Source: Alcanivorax sp.
Lineage (GTDB): Bacteria > Pseudomonadota > Gammaproteobacteria > Pseudomonadales > Alcanivoracaceae
Reading direction: 5' to 3'
Assembly (NCBI RefSeq): GCF_002726155.1
Contig: NZ_PBSH01000029.1
Span: 1-64,000, forward strand
DNA length: 64,000 nt
This document shows positions 43,898 to 53,023 of the stretch, in pieces. The translations under genes and the position numbers were made by a program. The notes beneath the pieces were generated by a model. The model saw only the letters and a list, made by a program, of their open reading frames with translations. It had not been told where the DNA came from and searched no databases. Position 1 is the first letter of the stretch. The number at the start of each line of letters is the position of its first letter.

Positions 43898-43899
43898 CC

Positions 43900-45459
43900 G
43901 TGACTCAACCGCCCACCCCAACCGTTACCTTCGATGGCGCCCCGGTGACCCTGGAACAGGTCTGCCAACTTTCTCGCCGGCAGGCCAACAGCCGGCTCGG
44001 CAACGGCGAATTCCAGCAGCGCATTGAGCGCGGCGCGACGTTTCTCGAACGTCTGCTGGCCCGCGAAGGGGTCATCTACGGTGTCACCACTGGCTACGGT
44101 GACTCCTGCACCACCGCCATTCCGGAAGCCCTCACCGGGCAACTTTCGGAGAAAATATTCACCTTTCATGGCTGCGGGCTGGGCGCACACTTTGATGCAC
44201 AAAGCACCCGCGCCATTCTCGCCGCCCGCCTCACCAGCCTGTGCCGGGGTTATTCCGGAGTGCGCTATGAGCTGCTGCAGCAACTGCACCGGCTGCTCGA
44301 CGAAGACCTGCTGCCCCTGATTCCCCAGGAAGGATCGGTGGGCGCCAGCGGCGACCTGACACCGCTTTCCTATGTCGCCGCCGCCCTGGCCGGGCAGCGC
44401 CAGCTACGACAGGGGGAGCAGATTCGCGAGGCATCCGAAGTCTTTGCGGAACGCCATATCTCCCCCCTGACCCTGCGCCCCAAGGAAGGTCTGGCGGTGA
44501 TGAATGGCACCGCGGTGATGACCGGCCTCGCCTGCCTGGCGTTTGACCGGGCCAACTATCTGGTTTCCCTGGGCACCCGCATCACCGCCCTGGCCAGCCT
44601 GGCCATTCAGGGCAACGCCTACCATTTTGATGAAGTGCTGTTCTCGGTGAAACCGCACCCGGGCTCCCAGCTGGCCGCCCGCCGCCTGCGCGACGACCTG
44701 CAAGCCAGCAACGCCCCCAGCCACGAAGCCCGCCTTCAGGATCGCTACTCCCTGCGTTGCGCCCCCCATGTGCTGGGCGTGCTCAGCGACACCCTGAGCC
44801 AACTGCGCAGCTTCGTGGAAGTGGAACTGAACAGCGCCAATGACAATCCGATTATTGATGGCGACAACGAACGGGTGCTGCACGGCGGGCACTTCTACGG
44901 TGGCCACATCGGCCAGGCCATGGACAGCCTGAAAACCGCTACCGCCAGCGTCGCCGACCTGCTCGACCGGCAACTGGCGCAGCTGGTGGACGTGAAATTC
45001 AACCACGGCCTGCCCGCCAACCTGTCCGGTAGCACCGGCGCCGGCGCCTGCCTGGACCACGGCTTCAAGGCGGTACAAATTGGCGCTTCGTCCTGGACCG
45101 CAGAAGCACTGAAACTGACCATGCCCGCCACCAGTTTTTCCCGCTCCACCGAGTGCCATAATCAGGACAAAGTCAGCATGGGCACCACCGCCGCCCGCGA
45201 CGCCCTGCGAGTGCTTGAGCTCAGCGAGCAAGTGGCCGCCGCCGGGCTGCTGGCCAGCTGTCAGGCCGTGGAACTGCGCCTGGCACAGGACGGGCGCGAC
45301 ATTCACAGCCTGCCACCGGCCCTGCGCGACACCCTGCTGGCGGTGCGCGAAGACAGCGCCCACGTCAACGAAGACCGGGCCCTGGAGCCCGAGCTACGGC
45401 AGCTGCTCAGCCGCATCCGCCAACAACACTGGAACCTGTATGCCGACACCAGCGAATAA
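43900..45459 (+). CDS. Aromatic amino acid ammonia-lyase (HAL/PAL/TAL family)
   Basis: 519 residues from GTG at 43900, three bases after the preceding stop. The prosthetic-group tripeptide ASG is at 149-151 (VGASGDLTPLSY), catalytic tyrosine at Y60 (IYGVTTGYG), and conserved NSANDNPII and the Q/F-S-R segment later. It should release ammonia from an aromatic amino acid to give a cinnamate-type starter for the polyene. By eye the selectivity pair is F89-H90; histidine lyases have Ser-His and tyrosine lyases His-Leu at this place, so the natural substrate is not predictable. It is surely not the hut-operon enzyme, as no hut genes are near. Confidence 0.93.
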   Translation: MTQPPTPTVTFDGAPVTLEQVCQLSRRQANSRLGNGEFQQRIERGATFLERLLAREGVIYGVTTGYGDSCTTAIPEALTGQLSEKIFTFHGCGLGAHFDAQSTRAILAARLTSLCRGYSGVRYELLQQLHRLLDEDLLPLIPQEGSVGASGDLTPLSYVAAALAGQRQLRQGEQIREASEVFAERHISPLTLRPKEGLAVMNGTAVMTGLACLAFDRANYLVSLGTRITALASLAIQGNAYHFDEVLFSVKPHPGSQLAARRLRDDLQASNAPSHEARLQDRYSLRCAPHVLGVLSDTLSQLRSFVEVELNSANDNPIIDGDNERVLHGGHFYGGHIGQAMDSLKTATASVADLLDRQLAQLVDVKFNHGLPANLSGSTGAGACLDHGFKAVQIGASSWTAEALKLTMPATSFSRSTECHNQDKVSMGTTAARDALRVLELSEQVAAAGLLASCQAVELRLAQDGRDIHSLPPALRDTLLAVREDSAHVNEDRALEPELRQLLSRIRQQHWNLYADTSE

Positions 45460-45874
45460 ACGCCTGCAACACAGCATCCAGATTGAGGTGCCCTTCCACG
45501 ATGTGGACATGATGGAAGTGGCCTGGCACGGCCACTATGTGAAGTACTTTGAAGTGGCCCGCTGCGCGCTGCTGGAGCAGTTCAACTACAACTACCTGCA
45601 AATGCGCGAGTCCGGCTACGCCTGGCCAGTCATCGACCTGCACCTGCGTTACGCCCGCCCGGCCCGTTTTGGCCAGACCATCACCGTCACCGCCACTGTG
45701 CGCGAGTGGGAAAACCGGCTGAAGATCAGCTACCTGATCAGCGATGAAAACGGTCAGCGTCTTACCCGTGGCCACAGCATTCAGGTGGCCGTGGACATGA
45801 CCAACGAGGAAATGCTCTACGTCAGCCCCCCCGTTCTTCTGCAACGGCTGGGTGTGGAAGGGGAACAGGAATGA
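45440..45874 (+). CDS. apeK: Hotdog acyl-ACP thioesterase of the polyene operon
   Basis: 144 residues from the ATG at 45440, overlapping the lyase gene by 20 bases. 4HBT-type hotdog fold with FHDVDMMEVAWHGHYVKYFEVAR, in which D23 corresponds to the catalytic aspartate. It should release or edit chains on the polyene ACPs. Overlaps the LolA-like gene by four bases. Confidence 0.88.
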   Translation: MPTPANKRLQHSIQIEVPFHDVDMMEVAWHGHYVKYFEVARCALLEQFNYNYLQMRESGYAWPVIDLHLRYARPARFGQTITVTATVREWENRLKISYLISDENGQRLTRGHSIQVAVDMTNEEMLYVSPPVLLQRLGVEGEQE

Positions 45875-46458
45875 AGCGGCGCGCTCTGCAATGGATGGTG
45901 ACGCTGACCCTGCTGCCGTTGTTCGCCCACGCCCTGACACTGGCGGAGATTGAGCAGCAACTGGACCCGGCACCGGTCTTGAACGCAGAGTTCCGCCAAC
46001 AGCAACACCTGGCCATGCTGTCGCGGCCACTGGTCTCCACCGGCTCGCTGTTATTGATCAAGGGCCACGGCCTGCAATGGCAAATGAAAGCACCTTTTAC
46101 CAGCGATCTGAAACTGATCGACGGCACCCTCTACAGCAACGGCCAGGCAGACAGCCTACCCGGTGGCGACGCCTTTTCGCGACGGCTGATGATGGTTCTA
46201 TCCGGCGATTTTTCCGCCCTGGACAACGCCTTTGAGATTGAGGCCAGCGGCCAACCGGAGCAATGGACCCTGACACTGGAACCGCGTAACGCCACTCTCA
46301 AGAAAGTCCTGCACGGCCTGTCCGTTTCTGGCGGCCGCACCCCGGAACAGTTCCGCTTGAACTATCCCAATGGCGATTACAGCGTGACCACGCTCAGCAA
46401 TATCCAGCTCACCGACACCCCCACGGACGACGAGGAGCAGAGGCTTGCGCGCCCCTGA
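45871..46458 (+). CDS. LolA-like outer-membrane lipid carrier of the polyene operon
   Basis: 195 residues with a signal peptide cleaved near AHA|LTL (residue 22) and a half-barrel LolA-like fold (VLNAEFRQQQHLAML, GLQWQMKAPF). Expected to move the lipid-linked pigment across the periplasm. Standard neighbour of the MMPL exporter in APE clusters; position ApeL. Confidence 0.88.
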   Translation: MKRRALQWMVTLTLLPLFAHALTLAEIEQQLDPAPVLNAEFRQQQHLAMLSRPLVSTGSLLLIKGHGLQWQMKAPFTSDLKLIDGTLYSNGQADSLPGGDAFSRRLMMVLSGDFSALDNAFEIEASGQPEQWTLTLEPRNATLKKVLHGLSVSGGRTPEQFRLNYPNGDYSVTTLSNIQLTDTPTDDEEQRLARP

Positions 46459-48802
46459 TCGTCTTGCCGGTTTTCGCCTGAACCGCCCGCTGGGTGCAGC
46501 ACTGTGGTGCCTGCTGATTCTGCTCGGCATCACCCTGGCCGCCTCTGGCCTGCGCTCACCCCACTGGCTGAACAGCAACCTGCTCGCCATGTTGCCACAG
46601 GACACCGTGCCCGCAGCGACCCGGCAGGTCAGCGATCGCTACCGGCAAACCTTGTCCTCGACAACCCTGTGGCTGACCCCCGGCGACAGCCCCGCCGACG
46701 CCGCCCGCCGCACCGAACAACTGCGCCGGGCCCTTGGCGGCAGCGCCCTGTTCGACGAGATCGGCCCGACCCTGTCCGAGCAGGATCTGCAGCAACGTTA
46801 CCGGGCGCTGGCCCCGTACCGCTATCAGCTACTCACCCCCACCGACCGGCAAGCCGCGCTCTCGCAACCGGACGCCCTGATTCAACAGGCGCTGGCACGG
46901 CTCTATCGTCCCTCCGGCGCCTCCAGCCAGCAGTGGCAAGCGGATCCACTATTCCTTTTCGAACGCTACCTGGCGTCCCTGTCGCGCAATAGCACAGCAC
47001 TGCATAACGGCATCGCCATGCTTTCCCACGGCGACCGCTACTGGGGCATGAGCCTGGCCAGCACTCGCCACGACAGCTTTGCCATCGATCAGCAAACACA
47101 GCTGGATGCGTTCCGCCGGCAGATGCAACAGGATTTCCCCGACACCCTGTTCACTGGCATGCCGTTTTATGCCGCCGCAGGTGCGGTGAGCGCGGAACGG
47201 GAAATTCGCACCGTGGGGCTGTTTTCGCTGGTCTGCATCGTGTTGCTGTTTGTGCTGGTGTTTGCCAGCTTGCGCCCCTTGCTGCTGGCCCTGATCAGCA
47301 TCGCCAGCGGCGTCCTCTGGGGGCTGGCCGCCAGCCTGTGGCTATTCGGCGAACTGCATCTGCTGGCGCTGGTGTTCGGCGCCAGCCTGATCGGCGTGTC
47401 GGTGGATTACAGCATTCATTATTTCTGCCATTTACGCGGGCAGCCGGACGCCGCCCCCATTACGGTCCGCAACCGCCTGTTGCCACCGCTGGGACTGGCC
47501 CTGCTCAGCAGCGTGCTGGGCTACTCCGCCATGGCCTGGGCACAATTCCCCGGACTGCGGCAAGTGGCCGTATTCTCCATCAGCGGGCTGGTGATGGCCT
47601 GGCTCACCGTGATGCTGCTGTTTCCGGCATTGAGCCGACAAACCGGCGCGACCCTGTCGCCCTGGGTGGCGCGTCTGCACCGGATCATGGCCCACTGGCA
47701 GCGCCTGATCCTGCGCTTTCGCTGGCTGGCACTGGCCGCCGGAGCGGCCATCGTGTCCGGCATGCTGTGGCTGTCTGCAAGTGACGATGTGCATGATTAC
47801 CAGACGCCCCCGGCACACCTGCAGGCCATGCAGACCCAGCTTGGCAAAATCACCGACAACGCACCCGGTGCCTATTTCGTGGTGCACGGTCGCGATATCC
47901 AGCACTGGTGGCAACGGGAACAACAACTGCACGACGCACTGCAGGCCGCCCATATCGATAGTGATGCCCTGTCGCGCTACTGGGTACCGGCGCAACAACA
48001 ACACACGATCCATACCGCATTGGCCGACGGTGTTTTCCAGCACCCACGCTTTACCCGCTTCAGTGACACCGTGGGCATGACTGACGCTGCCCGGCAAAAA
48101 GTGCAGGCCGATTTCGACCAGCCGGTAACGCCCCTGTCGCTGCCCGACTGGCTACAACGGCTGGACAACCCGGCCCTCTCGCAACTGTGGCACGGCTGCG
48201 ACGATCAAGGTTGTCGCAGCCTGGTGCTGGTTCGCGGCAAGGTGGATTCACCGCACGAGACACCACTCGCCACCTTCAACGCGCCGGATCAGGGCATCAC
48301 CCTGATCGACGACGCCAGCAGCATCAGCTCGCTGATGGGTACCCTGCGTGACCACCTGCACCTGCTGCTGATTGCTGCCTACGCCCTCAGCGCCATGCTG
48401 CTCACCCTGGCCCGAGGCCCGGTGTTTGCCCTGCGGCTGCTGGCGGTACCCGCGCTGGCCAGCCTGGTAGTGCTGGGCAGCCTGGGCTGGCTCACCGGCC
48501 ACTACGGCCTGATCCATGTGCTCGCCCTGTTCCTGATCCTGGGTATTGGCATCGACTACGCCATTTTCTATCAACAGGATGGCCATACCCCCACTGCCAC
48601 CCTGGCCGTGCTGTTTTCTGCCACCACCACCTCGCTAAGTTTCGGCCTGCTGGGGCTGAGCGATACCCAGGTGGTGCATGATTTTGGCTTCAGCGTCTTT
48701 ATCGGCATTGTGGCCGCGGCCTTGCTGGCACCTCTGTTTGCCGTCACCCCTTCACCTTTACCCCCTGCTTCGGAGAACAGACGCCCCCATGACCGACACT
48801 GA
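46445..48802 (+). CDS. MMPL/RND-family exporter of the polyene operon
   Basis: 785 residues starting at TTG (46445) with GAGCAGAGG before it. Twelve predicted membrane helices in the RND pattern: one N-terminal, a large periplasmic loop (about 40-260), five helices, a second loop (about 440-620) and six more. Conserved GVSVDYSIHY and GIGIDYAIFY segments carry the proton-relay aspartates. Likely extracts the polyene lipid from the inner membrane and passes it to the LolA-like carrier. Overlaps the next gene by 14 bases. Confidence 0.92.
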   Translation: MRAPDRLAGFRLNRPLGAALWCLLILLGITLAASGLRSPHWLNSNLLAMLPQDTVPAATRQVSDRYRQTLSSTTLWLTPGDSPADAARRTEQLRRALGGSALFDEIGPTLSEQDLQQRYRALAPYRYQLLTPTDRQAALSQPDALIQQALARLYRPSGASSQQWQADPLFLFERYLASLSRNSTALHNGIAMLSHGDRYWGMSLASTRHDSFAIDQQTQLDAFRRQMQQDFPDTLFTGMPFYAAAGAVSAEREIRTVGLFSLVCIVLLFVLVFASLRPLLLALISIASGVLWGLAASLWLFGELHLLALVFGASLIGVSVDYSIHYFCHLRGQPDAAPITVRNRLLPPLGLALLSSVLGYSAMAWAQFPGLRQVAVFSISGLVMAWLTVMLLFPALSRQTGATLSPWVARLHRIMAHWQRLILRFRWLALAAGAAIVSGMLWLSASDDVHDYQTPPAHLQAMQTQLGKITDNAPGAYFVVHGRDIQHWWQREQQLHDALQAAHIDSDALSRYWVPAQQQHTIHTALADGVFQHPRFTRFSDTVGMTDAARQKVQADFDQPVTPLSLPDWLQRLDNPALSQLWHGCDDQGCRSLVLVRGKVDSPHETPLATFNAPDQGITLIDDASSISSLMGTLRDHLHLLLIAAYALSAMLLTLARGPVFALRLLAVPALASLVVLGSLGWLTGHYGLIHVLALFLILGIGIDYAIFYQQDGHTPTATLAVLFSATTTSLSFGLLGLSDTQVVHDFGFSVFIGIVAAALLAPLFAVTPSPLPPASENRRPHDRH

Positions 48803-50018
48803 TGTTCTTGTTATCGGCGCCGGCCCCGCCGGCACCATCGCCAGCACCCTGTTGAAGCGGGCCGGACACCGCGTGGCAGTGGTGGAAAAACAGCACTTCC
48901 CGCGCTTCTCCATCGGTGAAAGCCTGCTGCCACAGTGCATGGAATACCTGGAACAGGCGGGCATGCTGGCGGCGGTGGAAGCCGCCGGTTTCCAGAAAAA
49001 AGACGGCGCGGCGTTTGCCTGGGAAGAGCGTTCCACCCAGTTCCGCTTTGATGAACAGTTCACTCCCGGCTGGGGCTACACCTACCAGGTAGAACGCGAC
49101 CGCTTTGATGCTCTGCTGGCCGATCAGGCACAACAACAAGGCGTGCCGATCACTTTCGGCTGCTCACTGGCCGCCATCGAAACCGCCCACACCGGTATCA
49201 CTGCAACCCTGGAGCACGAAGACGGCCAGCAACAGACCGTGCGAGCACGCTTTGCTCTCGATGCCAGTGGTTTCGGTCGTGTATTGCCACGGTTGCTGAA
49301 CCTGGAAAAGCCGAGTAATTTCCCGCGCCGCACGGCGGTCTTCAGCCATATCGATGACCACATCAGTGACCCACATTTCGATCGCAACAAGATTCTGATC
49401 ACCGTGCACCAGCAACGTCAGGACGTCTGGTTCTGGCTGATTCCGTTCCCCGATGGCAAAGCCTCAATTGGCGTAGTCGCCCCGGATGACTTTTTTGCAG
49501 GCCTGCCCAGCGATAACAGCGACTGCCTGAACGCCGCGGTGGCCGGTGATACCCGGCTGGCTGCGCTATTATCCCGTGCCACCCTGCGCATGCCAGCCCG
49601 GCGTCAGGGCGGCTATTCTGCGTCAGTACGCAGCCTGCACGGTGAGGGCTACGCCCTGCTCGGCAATGCGGGGGAGTTTCTCGACCCGGTGTTTTCCTCC
49701 GGCGTTACCATTGCCATGCATTCCGCCAGCCTGGCCGCCGGCGTACTGGACCGCCAACTGCGTGGCGAAGCCACCGACTGGGAGCGGGAGTTCGCCCGCC
49801 CGCTACAACAAGGCGTGGACACCTTCCGCAGCTACGTGAGCGGCTGGTACGACGGGCGCTTCCAGAACGTGGTGTTCCACCCCAGTCCGCCGGAGGAGAT
49901 CAAGCGAATGATCTGCTCCATTCTGGCTGGTTACGCTTGGGATCAGAACAACCCCTACGTACAACACCATCAACGGCGGCTGACCGCCCTGGCGGAAATA
50001 TGTGCCGACTCCCTCTAA
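48789..50018 (+). CDS. FAD-dependent oxidoreductase, halogenase-like, of the polyene operon
   Basis: 409 residues from the ATG at 48789. Dinucleotide fold with GAGPAG at 10-15 and FPRFSIGESLLPQ, typical of the flavin monooxygenase/halogenase superfamily. The tryptophan-halogenase motif GWxWxIP is seen only in part: W214-F-W-L-I-P with valine, not glycine, before it. Conserved FLDPVFSSGVTIAM binds flavin. It could halogenate, hydroxylate or oxidise the aryl head or the chain; xanthomonadin and some APE clusters contain a relative. Overlaps the lipoprotein gene by 19 bases. Confidence 0.85.
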   Translation: MTDTDVLVIGAGPAGTIASTLLKRAGHRVAVVEKQHFPRFSIGESLLPQCMEYLEQAGMLAAVEAAGFQKKDGAAFAWEERSTQFRFDEQFTPGWGYTYQVERDRFDALLADQAQQQGVPITFGCSLAAIETAHTGITATLEHEDGQQQTVRARFALDASGFGRVLPRLLNLEKPSNFPRRTAVFSHIDDHISDPHFDRNKILITVHQQRQDVWFWLIPFPDGKASIGVVAPDDFFAGLPSDNSDCLNAAVAGDTRLAALLSRATLRMPARRQGGYSASVRSLHGEGYALLGNAGEFLDPVFSSGVTIAMHSASLAAGVLDRQLRGEATDWEREFARPLQQGVDTFRSYVSGWYDGRFQNVVFHPSPPEEIKRMICSILAGYAWDQNNPYVQHHQRRLTALAEICADSL

Positions 50019-50551
50019 CAGCCTCGCTGCTGATAGCGCTCCTGTTCAGCCTGCTCGGTGGCTGCCAACTGCTGGCACCGGCAGCGCCGCCACTCGCGGC
50101 CCCACTGCACCATGAGCATCAGCTGGAGCACCTGCTGACCCTCACCCATGACGGGCAACAACTGCGCCTGCGCTGCGTGCTGGAAACCGGCAACGGGGAA
50201 ACCCGGGTCGTTGCGCTGAATGAAGCCGGGCTGGTGCTGGTGCAGATGCGCCAGAACGAGCAGGGCCTGACAGTAGAGCGCTCCGCACTGCTGCCCGATA
50301 CCTTTCCCGCCGAACAGGTGATGGCCGATATTCAGCTGATTTTTTGGCCGGCCAGCGCCATCCAGGCCTCGCTGCCCACCGCCTGGTCACTGAGCGTCGA
50401 AGCCAATTCCCGCACCCTGTACCATAACGGCCAGCCGGTAACACAGGTGCACTATCAGGGCAGCCCCTGGCAGGCCCCCTCGGCGCTGAACAACCTGCGT
50501 TATCGCTACCAACTGAATCTGACGCCCTTGAGTCCAGACGCAACACCATGA
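50000..50551 (+). CDS. DUF3261-type lipoprotein of the polyene operon
   Basis: 183 residues from ATG at 50000 (GGCGGAAAT before it). Lipoprotein signal with LLGGC (C22), then a beta-rich domain with LLTLTHDGQQLRLRCVLET, typical of the DUF3261 family found in nearly all APE clusters (position ApeN). Perhaps the outer-membrane receptor for the LolA-like carrier, by analogy with LolB; inference. Confidence 0.83.
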   Translation: MCRLPLTASLLIALLFSLLGGCQLLAPAAPPLAAPLHHEHQLEHLLTLTHDGQQLRLRCVLETGNGETRVVALNEAGLVLVQMRQNEQGLTVERSALLPDTFPAEQVMADIQLIFWPASAIQASLPTAWSLSVEANSRTLYHNGQPVTQVHYQGSPWQAPSALNNLRYRYQLNLTPLSPDATP

Positions 50552-51732
50552 CAGACGTATATCTCAATCAGGTTGGCCTTCTTTGTGCCCTGGGCAACGA
50601 CCGGGAAACGGTGCGCCAGCGCCTGCTGGCCGGCGACCGTAGTGGCCTGCAACTCAGCGACCAGTGGCACCCGGAGCACCCCAGCCCGGTAGGACAGGTG
50701 CACGCCACCCTGCCAGACATCCCGACAGCACTGGCTCGCTTTGCGTGTCGCAACAACCAGCTACTGATGGCGGCGCTGGATCAACTTCGCCCTCAATGGA
50801 ACGGCCTGACTCAATCAATCCCCCCCAGTCGTATCGGCATTGTGCTGGGCACCAGCACCTCCGGAGTCGACAACGGCGAGCAGGCCATGAAAGCCTGGCG
50901 GACTCAACAAGCGGCCCCCGACAGCTACCATTATCAGCAGCAGGAACTGGGTAATGGCGCCGACTTCCTCGCCCGCTTGCTGGGCGTTGCTGGCCCGGCA
51001 CTGACCCTGTCGACCGCCTGCTCATCCAGCGGCCGTGCACTGGCCACCGCCCGCAGCCTGATCCGCAAAGGCGTCTGCGATGTGGTCATCGCCGGCGGCG
51101 CCGACAGCCTCTGCGGACTAACCTTGCAGGGCTTCAGCAGTCTGGGCGCGGTGAGTCCGACACCTTGCAATCCGTTCAGCGCAAATCGCGACGGCATCAA
51201 CATCGGCGAAGGCGCCGCCCTGTTCTTGCTGTCGGCTACCCCCGGGCCGGTGCGACTGAGCGGCGTGGGCGCCAGCTCCGATGCTCACCATATTTCCGGC
51301 CCCGACCCACATGGTCGAGGCGCCGTCGCCGCCATGGCCGCCGCGCTGCATGATGCTGGCCTTGCCCCGGACGACATCGACTATCTGAATCTGCATGGCA
51401 CCGCCACGAGCCAGAACGACATCATGGAAGCCAGAGCCGTTCATGAGCTGTTTGCCGGGCAGGTTCCCTGCAGCGCAACCAAGGCACTCACCGGCCACTG
51501 CCTGGGCGCAGCGGCGGCTCTCGAAGCGGCACTGTGCTGGCTGTCACTCACTGCCGACCAGCCTGCCTGGCCGCCCCATTGCTACGACGGCCAGCGCGAT
51601 CCAGCTTTGCCGCCCATTAACCTGCTGGACGGCAGCCAACCGGCACCAGCTACCGCGCCACGGCGCTGCCAGAGCAACGCCTTTGCGTTCGGCGGCAACA
51701 ACCTGTCACTGATCCTGGAGACCTGCCCATGA
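50548..51732 (+). CDS. apeO: Polyene beta-ketoacyl synthase 1
   Basis: 394 residues, thiolase-fold ketosynthase with complete catalytic set: C158 (TACSS), H283 (LHGTATS) and H317 (TGHCLG). Forms the catalytic partner of the chain-length factor in APE systems. Overlaps both neighbours by four bases. Confidence 0.93.
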   Translation: MTDVYLNQVGLLCALGNDRETVRQRLLAGDRSGLQLSDQWHPEHPSPVGQVHATLPDIPTALARFACRNNQLLMAALDQLRPQWNGLTQSIPPSRIGIVLGTSTSGVDNGEQAMKAWRTQQAAPDSYHYQQQELGNGADFLARLLGVAGPALTLSTACSSSGRALATARSLIRKGVCDVVIAGGADSLCGLTLQGFSSLGAVSPTPCNPFSANRDGINIGEGAALFLLSATPGPVRLSGVGASSDAHHISGPDPHGRGAVAAMAAALHDAGLAPDDIDYLNLHGTATSQNDIMEARAVHELFAGQVPCSATKALTGHCLGAAAALEAALCWLSLTADQPAWPPHCYDGQRDPALPPINLLDGSQPAPATAPRRCQSNAFAFGGNNLSLILETCP

Positions 51733-52217
51733 GTCCCCCTGTGCAGCAATCCGGCGAATTCCCCGCAGTGGCCGATCTGCTCCCCCACAGCGGCGCACTG
51801 GTACTGCTGGACCGCATTGTGGCCGCCGATGATGAATCCCTCACCGCCACCGCGCAGGTCACCGCCGACGGTTTATACAACCAGGGCGACACCGTCCCCG
51901 CCTGGGTCAGCATGGAATATATGGCCCAGGCGGTGGCGGCCTTTGCCGGGCTGGCGCCTTACCACAGGGGGGAAGCCATTCCTCTGGGTTTCCTGCTGGG
52001 CAGCCGCCGAGTCGAGTTTAATTGCCCGCGTTTTCCCGTAGGCAGCACGCTCACCATCACCGTGGAAAAAATTCTGCAGGATGACAGCGGCATGGCCGTG
52101 TTTGAATGCCACCTGAGCGGTGATGACGCTCACCCCCAACGCATTCAGGCCAGTGCCCGCCTCAATCTTTACCAACCCACCGACAGCGATGCTTTTTTGC
52201 GAGACAACAATGACTAA
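51729..52217 (+). CDS. apeP: Polyene 3-hydroxyacyl-ACP dehydratase
   Basis: 162 residues, FabA/FabZ-like hotdog fold: LLPHSGALVLLDRIV with catalytic H20 and the acid-containing helix WVSMEYMAQAVAAFAG. Second dehydratase of the operon besides the domain fused to the ligase; in APE synthesis two dehydratases act together to give the all-conjugated chain. Confidence 0.9.
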   Translation: MSPPVQQSGEFPAVADLLPHSGALVLLDRIVAADDESLTATAQVTADGLYNQGDTVPAWVSMEYMAQAVAAFAGLAPYHRGEAIPLGFLLGSRRVEFNCPRFPVGSTLTITVEKILQDDSGMAVFECHLSGDDAHPQRIQASARLNLYQPTDSDAFLRDNND

Positions 52218-52947
52218 TCCTCCCCGCCCCACCGTTCTGGTTACCGGCGCCAGCCGTGGCATCGGCAAAGCCATCTGCCTGCGCCTGGCCGAACAGGGCT
52301 ACGATCTGGTGGTGCATTATCGCCACCAGGCAGAACTGGCCGAACAGGTGGCAGAACAAGTACGCCAACGCGGCGGCGAGGCACGCACGCTGGCTTTCGA
52401 CCTGGCCGACCGCAGCGGTGCCCGCCAGGCGCTGCTCGATGACGTGGAATCCCATGGTGCTTACTACGGCGTGGTCTGCAACGCCGGGCTCAGTGCCGAC
52501 AACGCCTTCCCGGCACTCACCGACGAGGAATGGGACAGTGTTGTGCACACCAATCTGGACGGCTTCTACAACGTCTTACAGCCCCTCACCATGCCGATGA
52601 TCCGGCGGCGCAAACCCGGCCGCATCGTGGTGTTGTCGTCCGTGTCGGGCATCATCGGCAACCGTGGCCAGGTTAACTACAGTGCCGCCAAGGCCGGCCT
52701 GATCGGCGCGGCCAAGGCACTGGCTGTGGAATTGGGCAAACGCAATATCACCGTTAACTGTGTGGCCCCCGGCCTGATCGAAACCGACATGACCGATGAA
52801 CTGCCCCTGGATGAAATCAAGAAAATGATTCCTGCCCGGCGCGTGGGCCGCCCGGAAGAAGTGGCCGCCACGGTAGCGTTCCTGCTTTCCGAAGACGCCG
52901 GCTACATCACCCGCCAGGTGATTGCCGTCAACGGCGGCCTGTGCTGA
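52210..52947 (+). CDS. apeQ: Polyene 3-ketoacyl-ACP reductase
   Basis: 245 residues, FabG-type short-chain dehydrogenase: TGASRGIG cofactor motif at about 12-19, CNAGLS, serine in VLSSVSG, and the catalytic Y157 and K161 (YSAAK). NADPH preference is suggested by the arginine after the glycine motif. Starts within the last codons of the dehydratase gene. Confidence 0.95.
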   Translation: MTNPPRPTVLVTGASRGIGKAICLRLAEQGYDLVVHYRHQAELAEQVAEQVRQRGGEARTLAFDLADRSGARQALLDDVESHGAYYGVVCNAGLSADNAFPALTDEEWDSVVHTNLDGFYNVLQPLTMPMIRRRKPGRIVVLSSVSGIIGNRGQVNYSAAKAGLIGAAKALAVELGKRNITVNCVAPGLIETDMTDELPLDEIKKMIPARRVGRPEEVAATVAFLLSEDAGYITRQVIAVNGGLC

Positions 52948-52978
52948 CAGGCGCAAAAGCCCCCCGCAGCGGCTGTGT

Positions 52979-52984
52979 TAACAT
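52979..52984 (+). promoter_or_regulatory. Possible internal extended -10 before apeR
   Basis: TGTTAACAT lies 40 bases before apeR in the only sizeable gap (76 bases) of the operon. The -35 is weak. It could give extra expression of the last ketosynthase. Confidence 0.3.
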
Positions 52985-53023
52985 GGCCGCCTTCAGCCCA
53001 GCAGGAAAGAATGGAGAACAGGA

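Noticed and set aside
43900..45459. Histidine ammonia-lyase of the hut pathway
   Set aside because: No hutU, hutI or hutG nearby, an operon setting of polyene synthesis, and Phe instead of Ser at the selectivity position.
48789..50018. Confident call as tryptophan halogenase
   Set aside because: The GWxWxIP motif lacks its glycine and I cannot place the catalytic lysine by eye, so only halogenase-like oxidoreductase is claimed.
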